Assembly: GCA_024397935.1 (NCBI GenBank)
Contig: CP073743.1
Location: forward strand, 124,001-188,000
DNA: 64,000 nucleotides
Source: a bacterium SCSIO 12844
Lineage (GTDB): Bacteria; Pseudomonadota; Gammaproteobacteria; Francisellales; Francisellaceae
Direction of reading: 5' to 3'
Under the pieces are notes generated by a model. It was given only the letters and a program-made list of their open reading frames with translations, made no database searches and was not told where the DNA came from. This document shows positions 7,641-16,566 of the stretch, one piece after another. Made by a program: the position numbers and the translations under genes. Within the stretch, counting starts at the first letter, position 1. Each line of letters begins with the position of its first letter.

Positions 7641-8927
7641 TTAATTTTGCTTATTAAGTTTAATTAAAATAACACTAATTAAACTTAATATAGCAAGTAT
7701 AATCATATAGATTGATAATATCATTGGGTTATTTGTAATTTTAATAAGATAAGTGCTTAATAGTGGTGCTGTGCCACCAAAAAAGGAAAAGCCAATATTA
7801 TAAATAATTGCAATGGCACTAAATCGAATGTTTGTTGGGAACATTTCAGCTAAAAAAGTACCATAACAAGCAATAATAATGGCAAAGAATAAACTTAAAA
7901 TAAGCATTGCAATAAGGACATAGCCTATCGATTGTGTTAATAAAATAACATATAAGGGATAGAGTGTTATTGCCATAAGTAAAATACCTGTAATGAGTAA
8001 ATATTTACGTCCTATGACATCCGAATAAAAACCAAAAATGATAATAAAACATGCAAAAATAAGTAAACTTAAAGCAATCATCATTTGAATATGCATGGAA
8101 CTAATCATATAAGTTCTAAAGTTTGTTAGATAAATTGGCATATAAACAAAAAGTAATAACATTGTCACAGAAATAAAAGCGATCATGATAATGCCTTTAA
8201 TGATTTGAAAAGCATGATGTTGTAATAAGTGAATTAAGGGTATATTTGCAAATTTAATTTTATATTCAGTCTTAATAAAAGCTTTTGATTCAATTAAATT
8301 CTTGCGCAGATAACCGCCAACAATTCCTAAAAGTGAACCAAAGATAAAAGGTATGCGCCAGCCCCACTGGTTAAATACATCATTGGAAAGTAAAAAATGC
8401 AGTAATATGATAATACCTTGGGCAATAAAGGTGGATAATGCACTGGCTGCAAATAAAAAGGAGATATAACGACCACGATGTTTGGCATTAACAAGCTCAA
8501 ATACATAGGTAATCATCCCCGGTGTTTCACCACCAATTGCAAGACCTTGGATGATACGTAATATAATAAGCATAATCGGTGCTAGTATGCCAATGCTTGT
8601 ATAGGTAGGTAAAAAGGCAATTAGTAATGAGGGAATAGCCATTAACATAATGGTTAAGTAAAAGATTTTTTTGCGTCCATATAAATCACCAAAATGACTG
8701 AAAATAATACCACCAATTGGTCGTGCAAGATAACCAACACTAAAAACGCCAAATGTGGCTAATAGCGAATTAATATGATTCGTAGCTGGAAAAAATAAAG
8801 GTGCAATAACATTGGCTAAATAAACAAAAATAATAAAATCATAAAATTCAAGCGCACTGCCTAAAGATGTCATGATGACAAACTTATTATTACTAATTGT
8901 TCTTGTAGGATGTGTGCTATTGTTCAT
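7641..8927 (-). CDS. MFS transporter, MHS family
   Basis: This second MHS-type symporter in the region has 428 residues and about 12 membrane segments. Signature parts are 'GSALEFYDFIIFVYLANVI' at the N-terminus, the helix 2-3 motif 'HFGDLYGRKKIF', 'RIIQGLAIGGETPG' on helix 4 and 'GFYSDVIGRKYLL' between helices 8 and 9. It differs clearly from the carrier at 3824 (FxxY and loop residues), so it is not a recent duplicate. It is probably a proton-coupled importer of organic acids. The upstream neighbour on the same strand is the cusBA pair, 54 bases away. Confidence 0.9.
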   Translation of the reverse strand: MNNSTHPTRTISNNKFVIMTSLGSALEFYDFIIFVYLANVIAPLFFPATNHINSLLATFGVFSVGYLARPIGGIIFSHFGDLYGRKKIFYLTIMLMAIPSLLIAFLPTYTSIGILAPIMLIILRIIQGLAIGGETPGMITYVFELVNAKHRGRYISFLFAASALSTFIAQGIIILLHFLLSNDVFNQWGWRIPFIFGSLLGIVGGYLRKNLIESKAFIKTEYKIKFANIPLIHLLQHHAFQIIKGIIMIAFISVTMLLLFVYMPIYLTNFRTYMISSMHIQMMIALSLLIFACFIIIFGFYSDVIGRKYLLITGILLMAITLYPLYVILLTQSIGYVLIAMLILSLFFAIIIACYGTFLAEMFPTNIRFSAIAIIYNIGFSFFGGTAPLLSTYLIKITNNPMILSIYMIILAILSLISVILIKLNKQN

Positions 8928-8981
8928 AATTTAAATCCGCTTTAAAGAGTATTCATATTTTAAGTACTTTATCTAAACTAA

Positions 8982-11900
8982 TTATTTTGCATAATGATAC
9001 GATTTTAATAGAAAGATACAGGGTAAAAGTAGTAATGCCAATACAGTTGCACTAATCATGCCTCCAACCATTGGTGTTGCAATTTTTTGCATCACTTCAG
9101 CGCCTGTGCCAGATGCATACATAATCGGAATTAAACCAGCAATGATTGCAGAGACTGTCATCATAACCGGTCTGATTCTTAGTAGTGAACCATCAATAAC
9201 AGCTTGTTTAATTTCTTTTTTAGTAGGTGATTTGTTGTGACCTAATAATGTGTTAAGTGACTGGTTCATATAAATTAACATTAAAACGCCAATTTCTACG
9301 GCAACACCTGCTAAAGCAATAAAACCAACGCCAACTGCAACTGATAAATTATAATTAAGCCAATAAATAAGCCAGATGCCACCGATAATTGCAAGCGGTA
9401 AGGTTAAAATAATAATGAAAACTTCAGTGATTTTTCTAAAACTAAAATAAAGTAAGACTAAAATAATGCCTAAAGTAATTGGAATGACTTTTAATAATTG
9501 TTGGTTTGCCCGTTGCATGTATTCATATTGCCCTGAGAAACTGATTGAATAACCTGTAGGTAAGATTAAATCTTTATTGAGTAATGATTGAGCATGGGTG
9601 ATGTAGCTGCCAATATCTCCTTTAATATCAACTAAAACCCAGCCCGTTAAACGACCATTTTCACTTTTAATGACAGCTGGCCCATCATCAATATAGATGG
9701 TTGCAACATCTGATAATGGAATATGCGCACCTGTTGGTGTTACCATGGGCAAGGATTTAAGTTTTTCTAAGGAATTTCTATCATATTGGGGGTATCTTAA
9801 GTTAATGGGGTAGCGCTCTAAGCCTTCAATACTTTCGCTGATATTCATACCACCGACTGCAAGTGATATAACAGACTGTATATCTTTAATTGATAAGCCA
9901 AAATTGGCAGCCTTTTTGCGATGAATATCAATATTGATATAGCGACCGCCTTCAGAGCGATCAGCATAGGTAGATAATGTATTGGGTAGTGTGTTTAAAG
10001 TAGTTGCAATTGATTGGCCTATGGTTTGAATTTCAGATAAATCTGATCCAGATATTTTAATTCCAATGGGTGTTTTAATACCGGTTGCTAGCATATCAAT
10101 TCTAGTACGAATGGGCATTACCCAAGCATTGGTAACACCTGGAATTTGAACCGTTTTATCTAATTGTTGTTTGATTTTTTCAAATGTCATCCCTTTTCGC
10201 CACTGAGACTGTGGTTTAAATTGTATGATAGTCTCTATCATAGTTAACGGTGCTGGATCTGTTGCTGTTTGTGCGCGACCAATTTTACCAAAAACAGTTT
10301 TAACCTCTGGAATGCTTTTAATAAGCTTATTAGTTTGTTGGAGTACTTGTTGTGCTTTACCAATCGACACACCAGGTAAGAGAGTTGGCATATACATGAG
10401 ATCTCCCTCATTCATATCTGGCATAAATTCATACCCTGTATGCTTTAATGGGTATAAGCTGATTAAAACGATAAGAATACAAAGTACAATTGTGATTTTA
10501 GGGAATTTAAGTACCAGATTTAAAATAGGTCGATAGAGTGTAATTAAAATGCGATTAATTGGGTTTTTATCTTCTTTAATAATTTTGCCACGGATTAAAT
10601 AGCCCATTAATACAGGCACTAAAGTAATCGATAAACCAGCTGTTGCAGCCATTGCATAGGTTTTGGTAGATGCCAAAGGTGAGAATAATTTACCTTCTTG
10701 TGCTTGTAATGCAAATACAGGTAAGAAGCTTAGGGTAATAATTAATAAAGAGAAGAAAATTGGTGGTCCTACTTCGCTTGTTGCTTTGGCAATAATTTGC
10801 CATCGATTTTCATTGGTAATGGTATTTTTTTCAAAATGCTTATGAACATTTTCAATCATTACAATAGCTGCATCAACCATAGCACCAATGGCAATAGCAA
10901 TACCACCTAAAGACATAATATTCGCGTTAATGCCTTGAATACGCATAATAATTAAGGCACATAAAATACCGACAGGTAAACTGATGAGAATGACTAAAGA
11001 AGAGCGGATGTGAAATAAAAAGATTAAACAGACAATTAAAACAATAATTAATTCTTCGATGAGTTTATCATTTAAAGTATCAATAGCATTATTAATTAGA
11101 GTTGAGCGATCATAAGTCTCAACAATTTTTACACCTGCTGGTAAGCTTTTTTCTAATATATTTAATGTCTTTTTTACAAGCGCAATGGTTTTAAGTGCAT
11201 TTGCGCCATCTCGCATCACAATAATACCACCGACACTATCACCTTGACCATTTAAGTCAGCAACACCACGACGCATTTCAGGGCCTGTGTTAATTGTTGC
11301 AATATTCTTTAATAAAACGGCTGTACCATTTTGCATCACACCAATGGGAATATTCTCGATACTTTTAATGCTTTTGATATAACCGTTGGTTCTAACCATA
11401 TATTCAGCTTCTGCCATTTCAATGACAGAGCCACCGACTTCAGAGTTAGCATCAAGAATTGCTTGTTTAATTTTAGCTAAGGTTAAATTATAAGCGCGTA
11501 TTGCATTTGGATGTAATGTGATTTGATATTGTTTAACCATACCACCAACAGTTGCAACTTCTGAAACACCATCAACTGCTTGTAGTTCATATTTTAAAAA
11601 CCAATTTTGTAAGCTAGTTAATTGGGATAAATCATATTGATGTGTTGGATCAATTAATGCATATTGATAAATCCATCCAACACCTGTTGCATCAGGTCCA
11701 AGTGAGCTTTTGGCGTTTTTTGGTAAGTCGGATGCACTTTGGCTTAATGTTTCTAATACACGTGAACGCGCCCAATAAGGATCAGTTCCTTCTTTAAAAA
11801 TAATATAGATATAAGAGTCACCAAAAAATGAATAGCCTCGAACACTGACTGCACCTGGTGTTGCTAACAATGCAGTAGATAATGGATAAGTGACTTGATC

Positions 11901-12086
11901 TTCGATCACTTGAGGGGCTTGGCCTGGATAGGTGGTTTTAACAATCACTTGTACATCAGATAAATCAGGTATTGCATCGATCGGTGTTGTATGAATGGCA
12001 TAGATTCCACCAATGATAAGTGCAATGGTTATCAGTATAATGAGTAATCTATTTTTAATAGACCAATAAATGGTTTGTTTAATCAT
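8982..12086 (-). CDS. cusA: CusA/CzcA-family heavy-metal RND efflux pump
   Basis: This 1034-residue inner-membrane trimeric pump exports Cu(I)/Ag(I)-type or divalent metals using the proton gradient. N-terminal 'TTPIDAIPDLSDVQVIV', 'GIAIAIGAMVDAAIVMIENV' (helix 4 proton-relay region) and 'ALAGVAVEIGVLMLIYMNQ' are HME-RND signatures. From recalled alignment with E. coli CusA, two of the three periplasmic metal-binding Met positions are present ('APLTMIE' and 'RIDMLATG'). The third position appears as Leu in 'KAANFGLS', so specificity may differ. It follows the fusion-protein gene by three bases, forming an operon. No outer-membrane channel gene is adjacent. Confidence 0.92.
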   Translation of the reverse strand: MIKQTIYWSIKNRLLIILITIALIIGGIYAIHTTPIDAIPDLSDVQVIVKTTYPGQAPQVIEDQVTYPLSTALLATPGAVSVRGYSFFGDSYIYIIFKEGTDPYWARSRVLETLSQSASDLPKNAKSSLGPDATGVGWIYQYALIDPTHQYDLSQLTSLQNWFLKYELQAVDGVSEVATVGGMVKQYQITLHPNAIRAYNLTLAKIKQAILDANSEVGGSVIEMAEAEYMVRTNGYIKSIKSIENIPIGVMQNGTAVLLKNIATINTGPEMRRGVADLNGQGDSVGGIIVMRDGANALKTIALVKKTLNILEKSLPAGVKIVETYDRSTLINNAIDTLNDKLIEELIIVLIVCLIFLFHIRSSLVILISLPVGILCALIIMRIQGINANIMSLGGIAIAIGAMVDAAIVMIENVHKHFEKNTITNENRWQIIAKATSEVGPPIFFSLLIITLSFLPVFALQAQEGKLFSPLASTKTYAMAATAGLSITLVPVLMGYLIRGKIIKEDKNPINRILITLYRPILNLVLKFPKITIVLCILIVLISLYPLKHTGYEFMPDMNEGDLMYMPTLLPGVSIGKAQQVLQQTNKLIKSIPEVKTVFGKIGRAQTATDPAPLTMIETIIQFKPQSQWRKGMTFEKIKQQLDKTVQIPGVTNAWVMPIRTRIDMLATGIKTPIGIKISGSDLSEIQTIGQSIATTLNTLPNTLSTYADRSEGGRYINIDIHRKKAANFGLSIKDIQSVISLAVGGMNISESIEGLERYPINLRYPQYDRNSLEKLKSLPMVTPTGAHIPLSDVATIYIDDGPAVIKSENGRLTGWVLVDIKGDIGSYITHAQSLLNKDLILPTGYSISFSGQYEYMQRANQQLLKVIPITLGIILVLLYFSFRKITEVFIIILTLPLAIIGGIWLIYWLNYNLSVAVGVGFIALAGVAVEIGVLMLIYMNQSLNTLLGHNKSPTKKEIKQAVIDGSLLRIRPVMMTVSAIIAGLIPIMYASGTGAEVMQKIATPMVGGMISATVLALLLLPCIFLLKSYHYAK

Positions 12087-12089
12087 TAC

Positions 12090-13388
12090 TTAATGGCTCC
12101 TGTGATGGCTATGTGATAGTGAATTAGCTTTATCATCATTTGTGGAGGTCATAAGCCTTTTTAAACTTGTTTGGATATCTGACTCTGAATCAATTAAAAA
12201 CTGAGCTGAGGTAACGATAGCATCACCTGATTGTAGACCAGCTAAAATCTGATAATAATCATTCGTAGTTAGGCCGATTTTAATTTCTTGGGCAGAAAAA
12301 TGATTATTTTTATCTGCAACGATTACATAGTCGATATTCTTTAGGCGTATAACAGCAGATTTTGGTACAGCCAAACTATGTTTAATCATTTTGGATTCAA
12401 TGGTTACATCCATATATAAATTAGGTTTTAATAGCTTTTCATTATTGGCTAAAGTTGCTCGAGCACTAAAAGTTCTTGTGGTTGGATCAATCGTTGGTGA
12501 GATAAAATCAATCTTGCCAGAAAAGCTCATGTTTTCAATGCCATTGACTTTACCAATGACTTTATCACCTATTTTAACCTCACTAATTTGATTGGGGAAA
12601 ACCTCTATCGATAGCCAAACTGTATTTAAGTTAACTATGGTCATTAAATTCTTATCAGGTGTAATATACATACCTTCTTTGGCATCGAGTTCAGATATTA
12701 CACCAGAGATGGGTGCATAAATATCAACTAAGGTATCAGCCTTTTTATTTTTAATAATTCGTTGTATTTGCTGTTGAGAAATACCTAGTGATTCTAGTTT
12801 AGAGATTGCTGAATCAACATAGTTTGTTTGATCAATATAGGGGTTATTTTTAGATAGTTGATTAGAGGTTGTTTGCTCTTTTATGGCTAAGACTAATTCT
12901 TGTTCAGCTTCAATTAGTTTAGGTGAGTATATTTTTGCAATTAATTCTCCCTTATTAACATAAGCACCGATTTCATTAATATTTAATTGTCTTATCCAGC
13001 CATCTTCATAAGTGTGGATATGCTCAATATTGTTATCATTTTCTTTAACAATGCCTAAGGTGTTAATTGTTTTCGTTAAATTATGATAGTCAACAGGTTC
13101 GATTTTTACGCCGATATTATGAATCATATTTGGTGCAATATAGACACCATTACTTTTATGATCTTCTTTATAAACAGGTACAAGATCCATGCCCATAGGT
13201 GATTTTCCAGGGTTATCTCGTTTGTAGTTTGGATCCATTGGCGCAACCCAATAAAGAGGTTTGTTTTCATGAGCCATATTACTTTTATTTTTTACAATAG
13301 AATGGCTTGTATATAGTAGCGTTATACCGACTCCTAAACAAACTCCGATAATGATCAAAAGCAGATGTTTAATCAGTTGGGGCTTCAT
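12090..13388 (-). CDS. cusB: CusB-type periplasmic membrane fusion protein
   Basis: This 432-residue RND adaptor has one N-terminal membrane anchor (about residues 8-27, 'LLLIIIGVCLGVGITLLY'). A heavy-metal-binding segment 'YWVAPMDPNYKRDNPGKSPM' then 'GMDLVPVY' follows at about 46-73. Next come the barrel-sandwich/lipoyl, hairpin and beta-barrel domains ('DIYAPISGVISELDAKEGMY'). The Cys residues of the classic binding motif are replaced, which is common in CusB-like proteins, leaving Met ligands. The C-terminal tail 'SHSHHRSH' is His-rich and may add metal binding. It is first gene of the cusBA operon, three bases before cusA. Confidence 0.9.
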   Translation of the reverse strand: MKPQLIKHLLLIIIGVCLGVGITLLYTSHSIVKNKSNMAHENKPLYWVAPMDPNYKRDNPGKSPMGMDLVPVYKEDHKSNGVYIAPNMIHNIGVKIEPVDYHNLTKTINTLGIVKENDNNIEHIHTYEDGWIRQLNINEIGAYVNKGELIAKIYSPKLIEAEQELVLAIKEQTTSNQLSKNNPYIDQTNYVDSAISKLESLGISQQQIQRIIKNKKADTLVDIYAPISGVISELDAKEGMYITPDKNLMTIVNLNTVWLSIEVFPNQISEVKIGDKVIGKVNGIENMSFSGKIDFISPTIDPTTRTFSARATLANNEKLLKPNLYMDVTIESKMIKHSLAVPKSAVIRLKNIDYVIVADKNNHFSAQEIKIGLTTNDYYQILAGLQSGDAIVTSAQFLIDSESDIQTSLKRLMTSTNDDKANSLSHSHHRSH

Positions 13389-13549
13389 GCCAAACTATCC
13401 TTTTAACTCTATTTTAAATATTTTTAGTATAGATAATGTTAGGTAAGGTTTATATGATGATATGAAAAATATAATATTGCATTGGTAGCAGTGTTCAAAT
13501 TAATTTAAGATCATAGCAACTAAATAATAAAGTCTAAGGTTTAAAGTTA

Positions 13550-13852
13550 ATGTATGTGTCGATTCGTCAGTATAAATTAATTAAAGGTACAGTAGAAGTA
13601 ATGAAAGAAAAAGTTGATAAAACTTTTTTACCTGAGATTAGATCAGCCGAAGGCTTTGTTGATTACTCTGTGATAGTTGGTGAAAAAACAATAAATAATC
13701 TACCACATATCATTACGATTAGTATTTTTAAAGAAGTGCAGTTTGCAGCTCAATCAAGTCAAATAGCTGCTAAATGGGCACAACAAATGCTACCTTATTT
13801 TGAGTTTGAAAAAATATCAGAAACCAGAGGCTATGTAGCGAATAGAGGGTAA
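13550..13852 (+). CDS. ABM-like dimeric alpha+beta barrel protein
   Basis: This small soluble protein of 100 residues begins 'MYVSIRQYKLIKGTVEVMKE' and continues 'FLPEIRSAEGFVDYSVIVGE'. This strand-helix-strand pattern, with a 'P.....GF..Y.V' motif, resembles antibiotic-biosynthesis-monooxygenase-like (ABM) and EthD-like barrels that bind or oxidise small aromatics or haem. No catalytic residue set can be confirmed. It is divergent from cusB, and 76 bases from a small membrane protein in the same direction. Family assignment is tentative. Confidence 0.5.
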   Translation: MYVSIRQYKLIKGTVEVMKEKVDKTFLPEIRSAEGFVDYSVIVGEKTINNLPHIITISIFKEVQFAAQSSQIAAKWAQQMLPYFEFEKISETRGYVANRG

Positions 13853-13928
13853 CTAATGAATATTTTTAGCATTACTCTACTAAGATTTTATCTATAGTTA
13901 ATAGAGGAAATCATTAAGGAATTTGATT

Positions 13929-14294
13929 ATGATAATTTATGTAGCAGTAATGGCAATTATTTATATTATTTTTGGTCTTGTATCTTTAGTTTCAATAGAA
14001 AAAGCATTTGCATTTTTTAATATTAGATTTTCTAAAACAAGTAATGCATTGAACGAGTTTCAAGCAGCTTATGGTGGTATTAATACTATCATTGGCATAT
14101 TAGGCTTAATTTCGATTTATTATACATATTTAATTGAGCATTTTTTATGGATTATTTTAATAACTAATTTGGGCTATGCATTAGGTAGAGCATATGCTTA
14201 TTTAATTGGTAATAAACCAACGCCTAAATTAATGATTATATGGTGTGGTGAAATAGTTATTGTTATCTTATCAGCGCTTTTTTTGCTTTATTAA
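13929..14294 (+). CDS. Small integral membrane protein, DUF4345-like
   Basis: This protein of about 121 residues has four predicted membrane helices: 'VAVMAIIYIIFGLVSLV', 'AAYGGINTIIGILGLISIYY', 'FLWIILITNLGYALGRAYAY' and 'MIIWCGEIVIVILSALFLLY'. The layout and the 'Q.AYGG.....GI..L' pattern recall DUF4345 proteins, whose function is unknown. The ATG at 13929 is chosen over the TTG at 13923 because AAGGA at about 13916-13920 is then eight bases away. The gene may be co-transcribed with the ABM-like gene before it. Confidence 0.6.
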   Translation: MIIYVAVMAIIYIIFGLVSLVSIEKAFAFFNIRFSKTSNALNEFQAAYGGINTIIGILGLISIYYTYLIEHFLWIILITNLGYALGRAYAYLIGNKPTPKLMIIWCGEIVIVILSALFLLY

Positions 14295-14355
14295 TCATTG
14301 TTTTTTACATTTTGTGATCTGATTTAGAATCAGCTAATATTAAAAGAAGTAAAAT

Positions 14356-15330
14356 ATGGGGTTATTGATGGCTATTCCAATTTTAGATTTTAGTAGTATA
14401 AATAATGAAGTACCACGTTATGATAAGCTTGCGAAATCATTTTATGATGCCTATTCAACGCTTGGCTTTGGTTTAATTACAAATCATGGCGTCAATAAGA
14501 GCCTTATTGATCAGTTATTTCAACAAATGAAAGCCTTTCATGCCTTACCAGAAGCAATCAAGATGAAATATAAATATACACAATATTTAAGAGGCTATTT
14601 GCCAGGAAATATTTCAACGTTAAAGTCATCGACACTTGCCAATGTGACTAAACCAAATCAAAGTGAATCCTATATGATTTTAAATGAAGCCTTAACTGAA
14701 GAAGAAAAGCTTTACTTAGATCAGACACCATTTGGCGGTGTACAAATTTGGCCAGAAGAATTACCTGAATTTCAAAAAGTAGCGCAAAATTATTATCAGG
14801 CGCTGATAAATTTAAGTGGGCATCTGGTGAAAATTTTAGCACTTGCATTAAAATTACCTGAGGATTATTTTAAGCCATACTTTAGCCAGCCAAATATTTT
14901 CTTTCGTATGTTATTTTATCCACCAAGACCAATCGATACACCAAGTGATGTCTATGGCTCAGCCCCTCACACTGACTATGGTTGCTTTACCTTATTATTA
15001 CAGGATTCAATCGGTGGCTTACAAGTTAAAGATACAGATGATACTTGGATTGATGTGACAACAGACCAGTATACATTTATCTTAAATACAGGTGATATGA
15101 TTGAACGTTGGAGTAATGGTACTTTAAAGTCAACACCACATAGAGTAATCAATAAGAGTAATAATAAACCAAGATATTCTGTGCCATTTTTTTATAATTG
15201 TAATTTAGATACAATTGTTCAACCATTAGCGACTTGTATTGGTACTAATCATCCTGCTTTATTTGAGCCAGTTAATTATGGTGATGCATTAACTAATAAA
15301 ATTATTACTAATTATACATTTTTAAAATAG
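14356..15330 (+). CDS. 2-oxoglutarate/Fe(II)-dependent oxygenase, isopenicillin-N-synthase-like
   Basis: This 324-residue oxygenase has the N-terminal DIOX domain 'IPILDFSSINNEVPRYDK' with 'GFGLITNHGV', and a C-terminal double-stranded beta-helix. The iron triad is visible as 'SAPHTDYGCFTLL' (HxD) and the distal His in 'KSTPHRVIN'. The 2OG-binding RxS follows in 'PRYSVPFFYN'. Such enzymes hydroxylate, desaturate or cyclise small molecules; the substrate here is unknown. An alternative start at 14368 gives MAIPILDF, the commoner N-terminus. A CTGATT-TAG-AATCAG hairpin lies about 25 bases upstream. Confidence 0.88.
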   Translation: MGLLMAIPILDFSSINNEVPRYDKLAKSFYDAYSTLGFGLITNHGVNKSLIDQLFQQMKAFHALPEAIKMKYKYTQYLRGYLPGNISTLKSSTLANVTKPNQSESYMILNEALTEEEKLYLDQTPFGGVQIWPEELPEFQKVAQNYYQALINLSGHLVKILALALKLPEDYFKPYFSQPNIFFRMLFYPPRPIDTPSDVYGSAPHTDYGCFTLLLQDSIGGLQVKDTDDTWIDVTTDQYTFILNTGDMIERWSNGTLKSTPHRVINKSNNKPRYSVPFFYNCNLDTIVQPLATCIGTNHPALFEPVNYGDALTNKIITNYTFLK

Positions 15331-15335
15331 TTTAA

Positions 15336-16175
15336 TTAGTGAGTGATCTGATTTAGCCTATTTGTATGATTAGCTGAGAAACCGCTAATGTTAAATGTTA
15401 GTTGCTTATCTAGTGTATCAATTTTTTCTTTACGTTTAATATAGGTGCATAAAGTTGATGTAATAAAAGGACAAGCAAGTAATTCATAGAGCATTTTTAT
15501 GACATATTGAGTAACTGCCATCATAAAAATTTGTTGAAAGCTTAATCCAGTAAAACTAAATGCGCCAAAACAAAAAATAAAAGAATCCAAGAGTGCACCA
15601 ATGCTGGTTGATAATAAAAATCTGCGAATGAGTCTTAGATTTTTCAGTGGGTTATAACTTAAACTTTGAGGCTTATGATTTCGATAATCACGTATTTTTA
15701 ATTTAGATAAAATATAACTATTCGTTAACTCACTAATAGCAAAGCTGATAAACGATAAGATAAAGACTCTAATTGTAATACCATACTGACCAAAGGTTAT
15801 TTCATAGATTGGATCATGTTGATTAATGCCATGGATTAAAGCAATTAAAAATAATAAAATCAAAGCTATAAAATTTAATTTTAATGCAGTTTTAATGGCA
15901 TTGCGTGCAGCATTAAAACCATAGATATCGGTAATGATATCATCGATAAAAAATGAGACAGAATAAATGAATATCGCTGCTGGCACGATTGCGGTATAAA
16001 AAGATAGGTTAAAAAGAATGATTACTTTTGAAGCGGTAATATTTGAGAGAAAAAATAAAATACAATAAAGTGAAACTAAAAAATGATATGTATTGTACTG
16101 AGTATTTTTCGGACTTGTATTTTGATCATTTATGTTTGATGCGCTAGTTAAATCTATCTTCATATTAATTTCCAT
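15336..16175 (-). CDS. yhhQ: Queuosine precursor transporter, YhhQ/VUT family
   Basis: This integral membrane protein has about six helices. The family motif is clear: 'ILFFLSNITASKVIILF', then 'IYSVSFFIDDIITDIYGFNA' (the VUT-family (D/T)xxxExYG-like region) and a C-terminal 'YELLACPFITSTLCTYIKR'. YhhQ proteins import preQ0/preQ1 for the tRNA nucleoside queuosine. The N-terminal 35 residues are hydrophilic and extra to the core. Two in-frame ATGs are possible (16175 and 16163); the second has a GGA-containing upstream box at better spacing. It converges with the oxygenase gene five bases away. Confidence 0.85.
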   Translation of the reverse strand: MEINMKIDLTSASNINDQNTSPKNTQYNTYHFLVSLYCILFFLSNITASKVIILFNLSFYTAIVPAAIFIYSVSFFIDDIITDIYGFNAARNAIKTALKLNFIALILLFLIALIHGINQHDPIYEITFGQYGITIRVFILSFISFAISELTNSYILSKLKIRDYRNHKPQSLSYNPLKNLRLIRRFLLSTSIGALLDSFIFCFGAFSFTGLSFQQIFMMAVTQYVIKMLYELLACPFITSTLCTYIKRKEKIDTLDKQLTFNISGFSANHTNRLNQITH

Positions 16176-16223
16176 TGTCAAATAGCAGAGTATTTTATAG
16201 ATAAGATAAATTAAAAATCAAGA

Positions 16224-16255
16224 TAAAAGTAAACTGAAACTTTAGTTTACTTTTA
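16224..16255 (-). terminator. Intrinsic terminator after the DUF2188 gene
   Basis: TAAAAGTAAACT (16224-16235) and its perfect complement AGTTTACTTTTA (16244-16255) form a 12-bp stem with an 8-base loop. On the minus strand it lies about 50 bases after the DUF2188 stop and is followed by a T-rich stretch. The stem is AT-rich, hence moderate confidence. Confidence 0.55.
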
Positions 16256-16304
16256 TTGTGGAATGATTTGAAAAGGATTAAAGCTAGTATAGCTACTCCA
16301 TTAG

Positions 16305-16496
16305 CTATACGCTTCTGATTTGTCCATTTTTACTATGGATTTTAGTCCCTGCATTTTGATTTCTGGCAATTTGTTTAGCAAGTTGAACTGCTTCTTTTTG
16401 TGTTGCACAGATTTTCGTTGCTTTAGTATTACCTTCGCCTTTTACAGCCCAACCATCTTGATGGGGTAATACATGTTGATTTTTGCCTTTAGTCAT
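16305..16496 (-). CDS. DUF2188-domain small protein
   Basis: This protein of about 63 residues starts MTKGKNQHVLPHQDGWAVKG and ends in 'AGTKIHSKNGQIRSV'. The order 'HVLPHQDGWAVKGEG...KA...F/ATQKEA...A..IA.NQ...I..KNGQIR' is the DUF2188 domain, a short beta-rich module of unknown function that often accompanies stress-related genes. The ATG at 16496 has a very strong ribosome binding site (GGGGAGG), which rules out the longer upstream reading. It lies about 70 bases downstream of the large MscS-type gene on the same strand. A stem-loop terminator follows. Confidence 0.85.
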   Translation of the reverse strand: MTKGKNQHVLPHQDGWAVKGEGNTKATKICATQKEAVQLAKQIARNQNAGTKIHSKNGQIRSV

Positions 16497-16566
16497 AAGT
16501 TTGCCTCCCCTATGTTTAATTAAAGACATAGATAAGTATATCAATAAATAAAAAAATATATAAAAA

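Noticed and set aside
14318-14332. CTGATT-TAG-AATCAG hairpin upstream of the oxygenase as a riboswitch or terminator
   Set aside because: The stem has only six pairs with a three-base loop, no T-tract and no recognisable aptamer. It is noted only in the gene entry.
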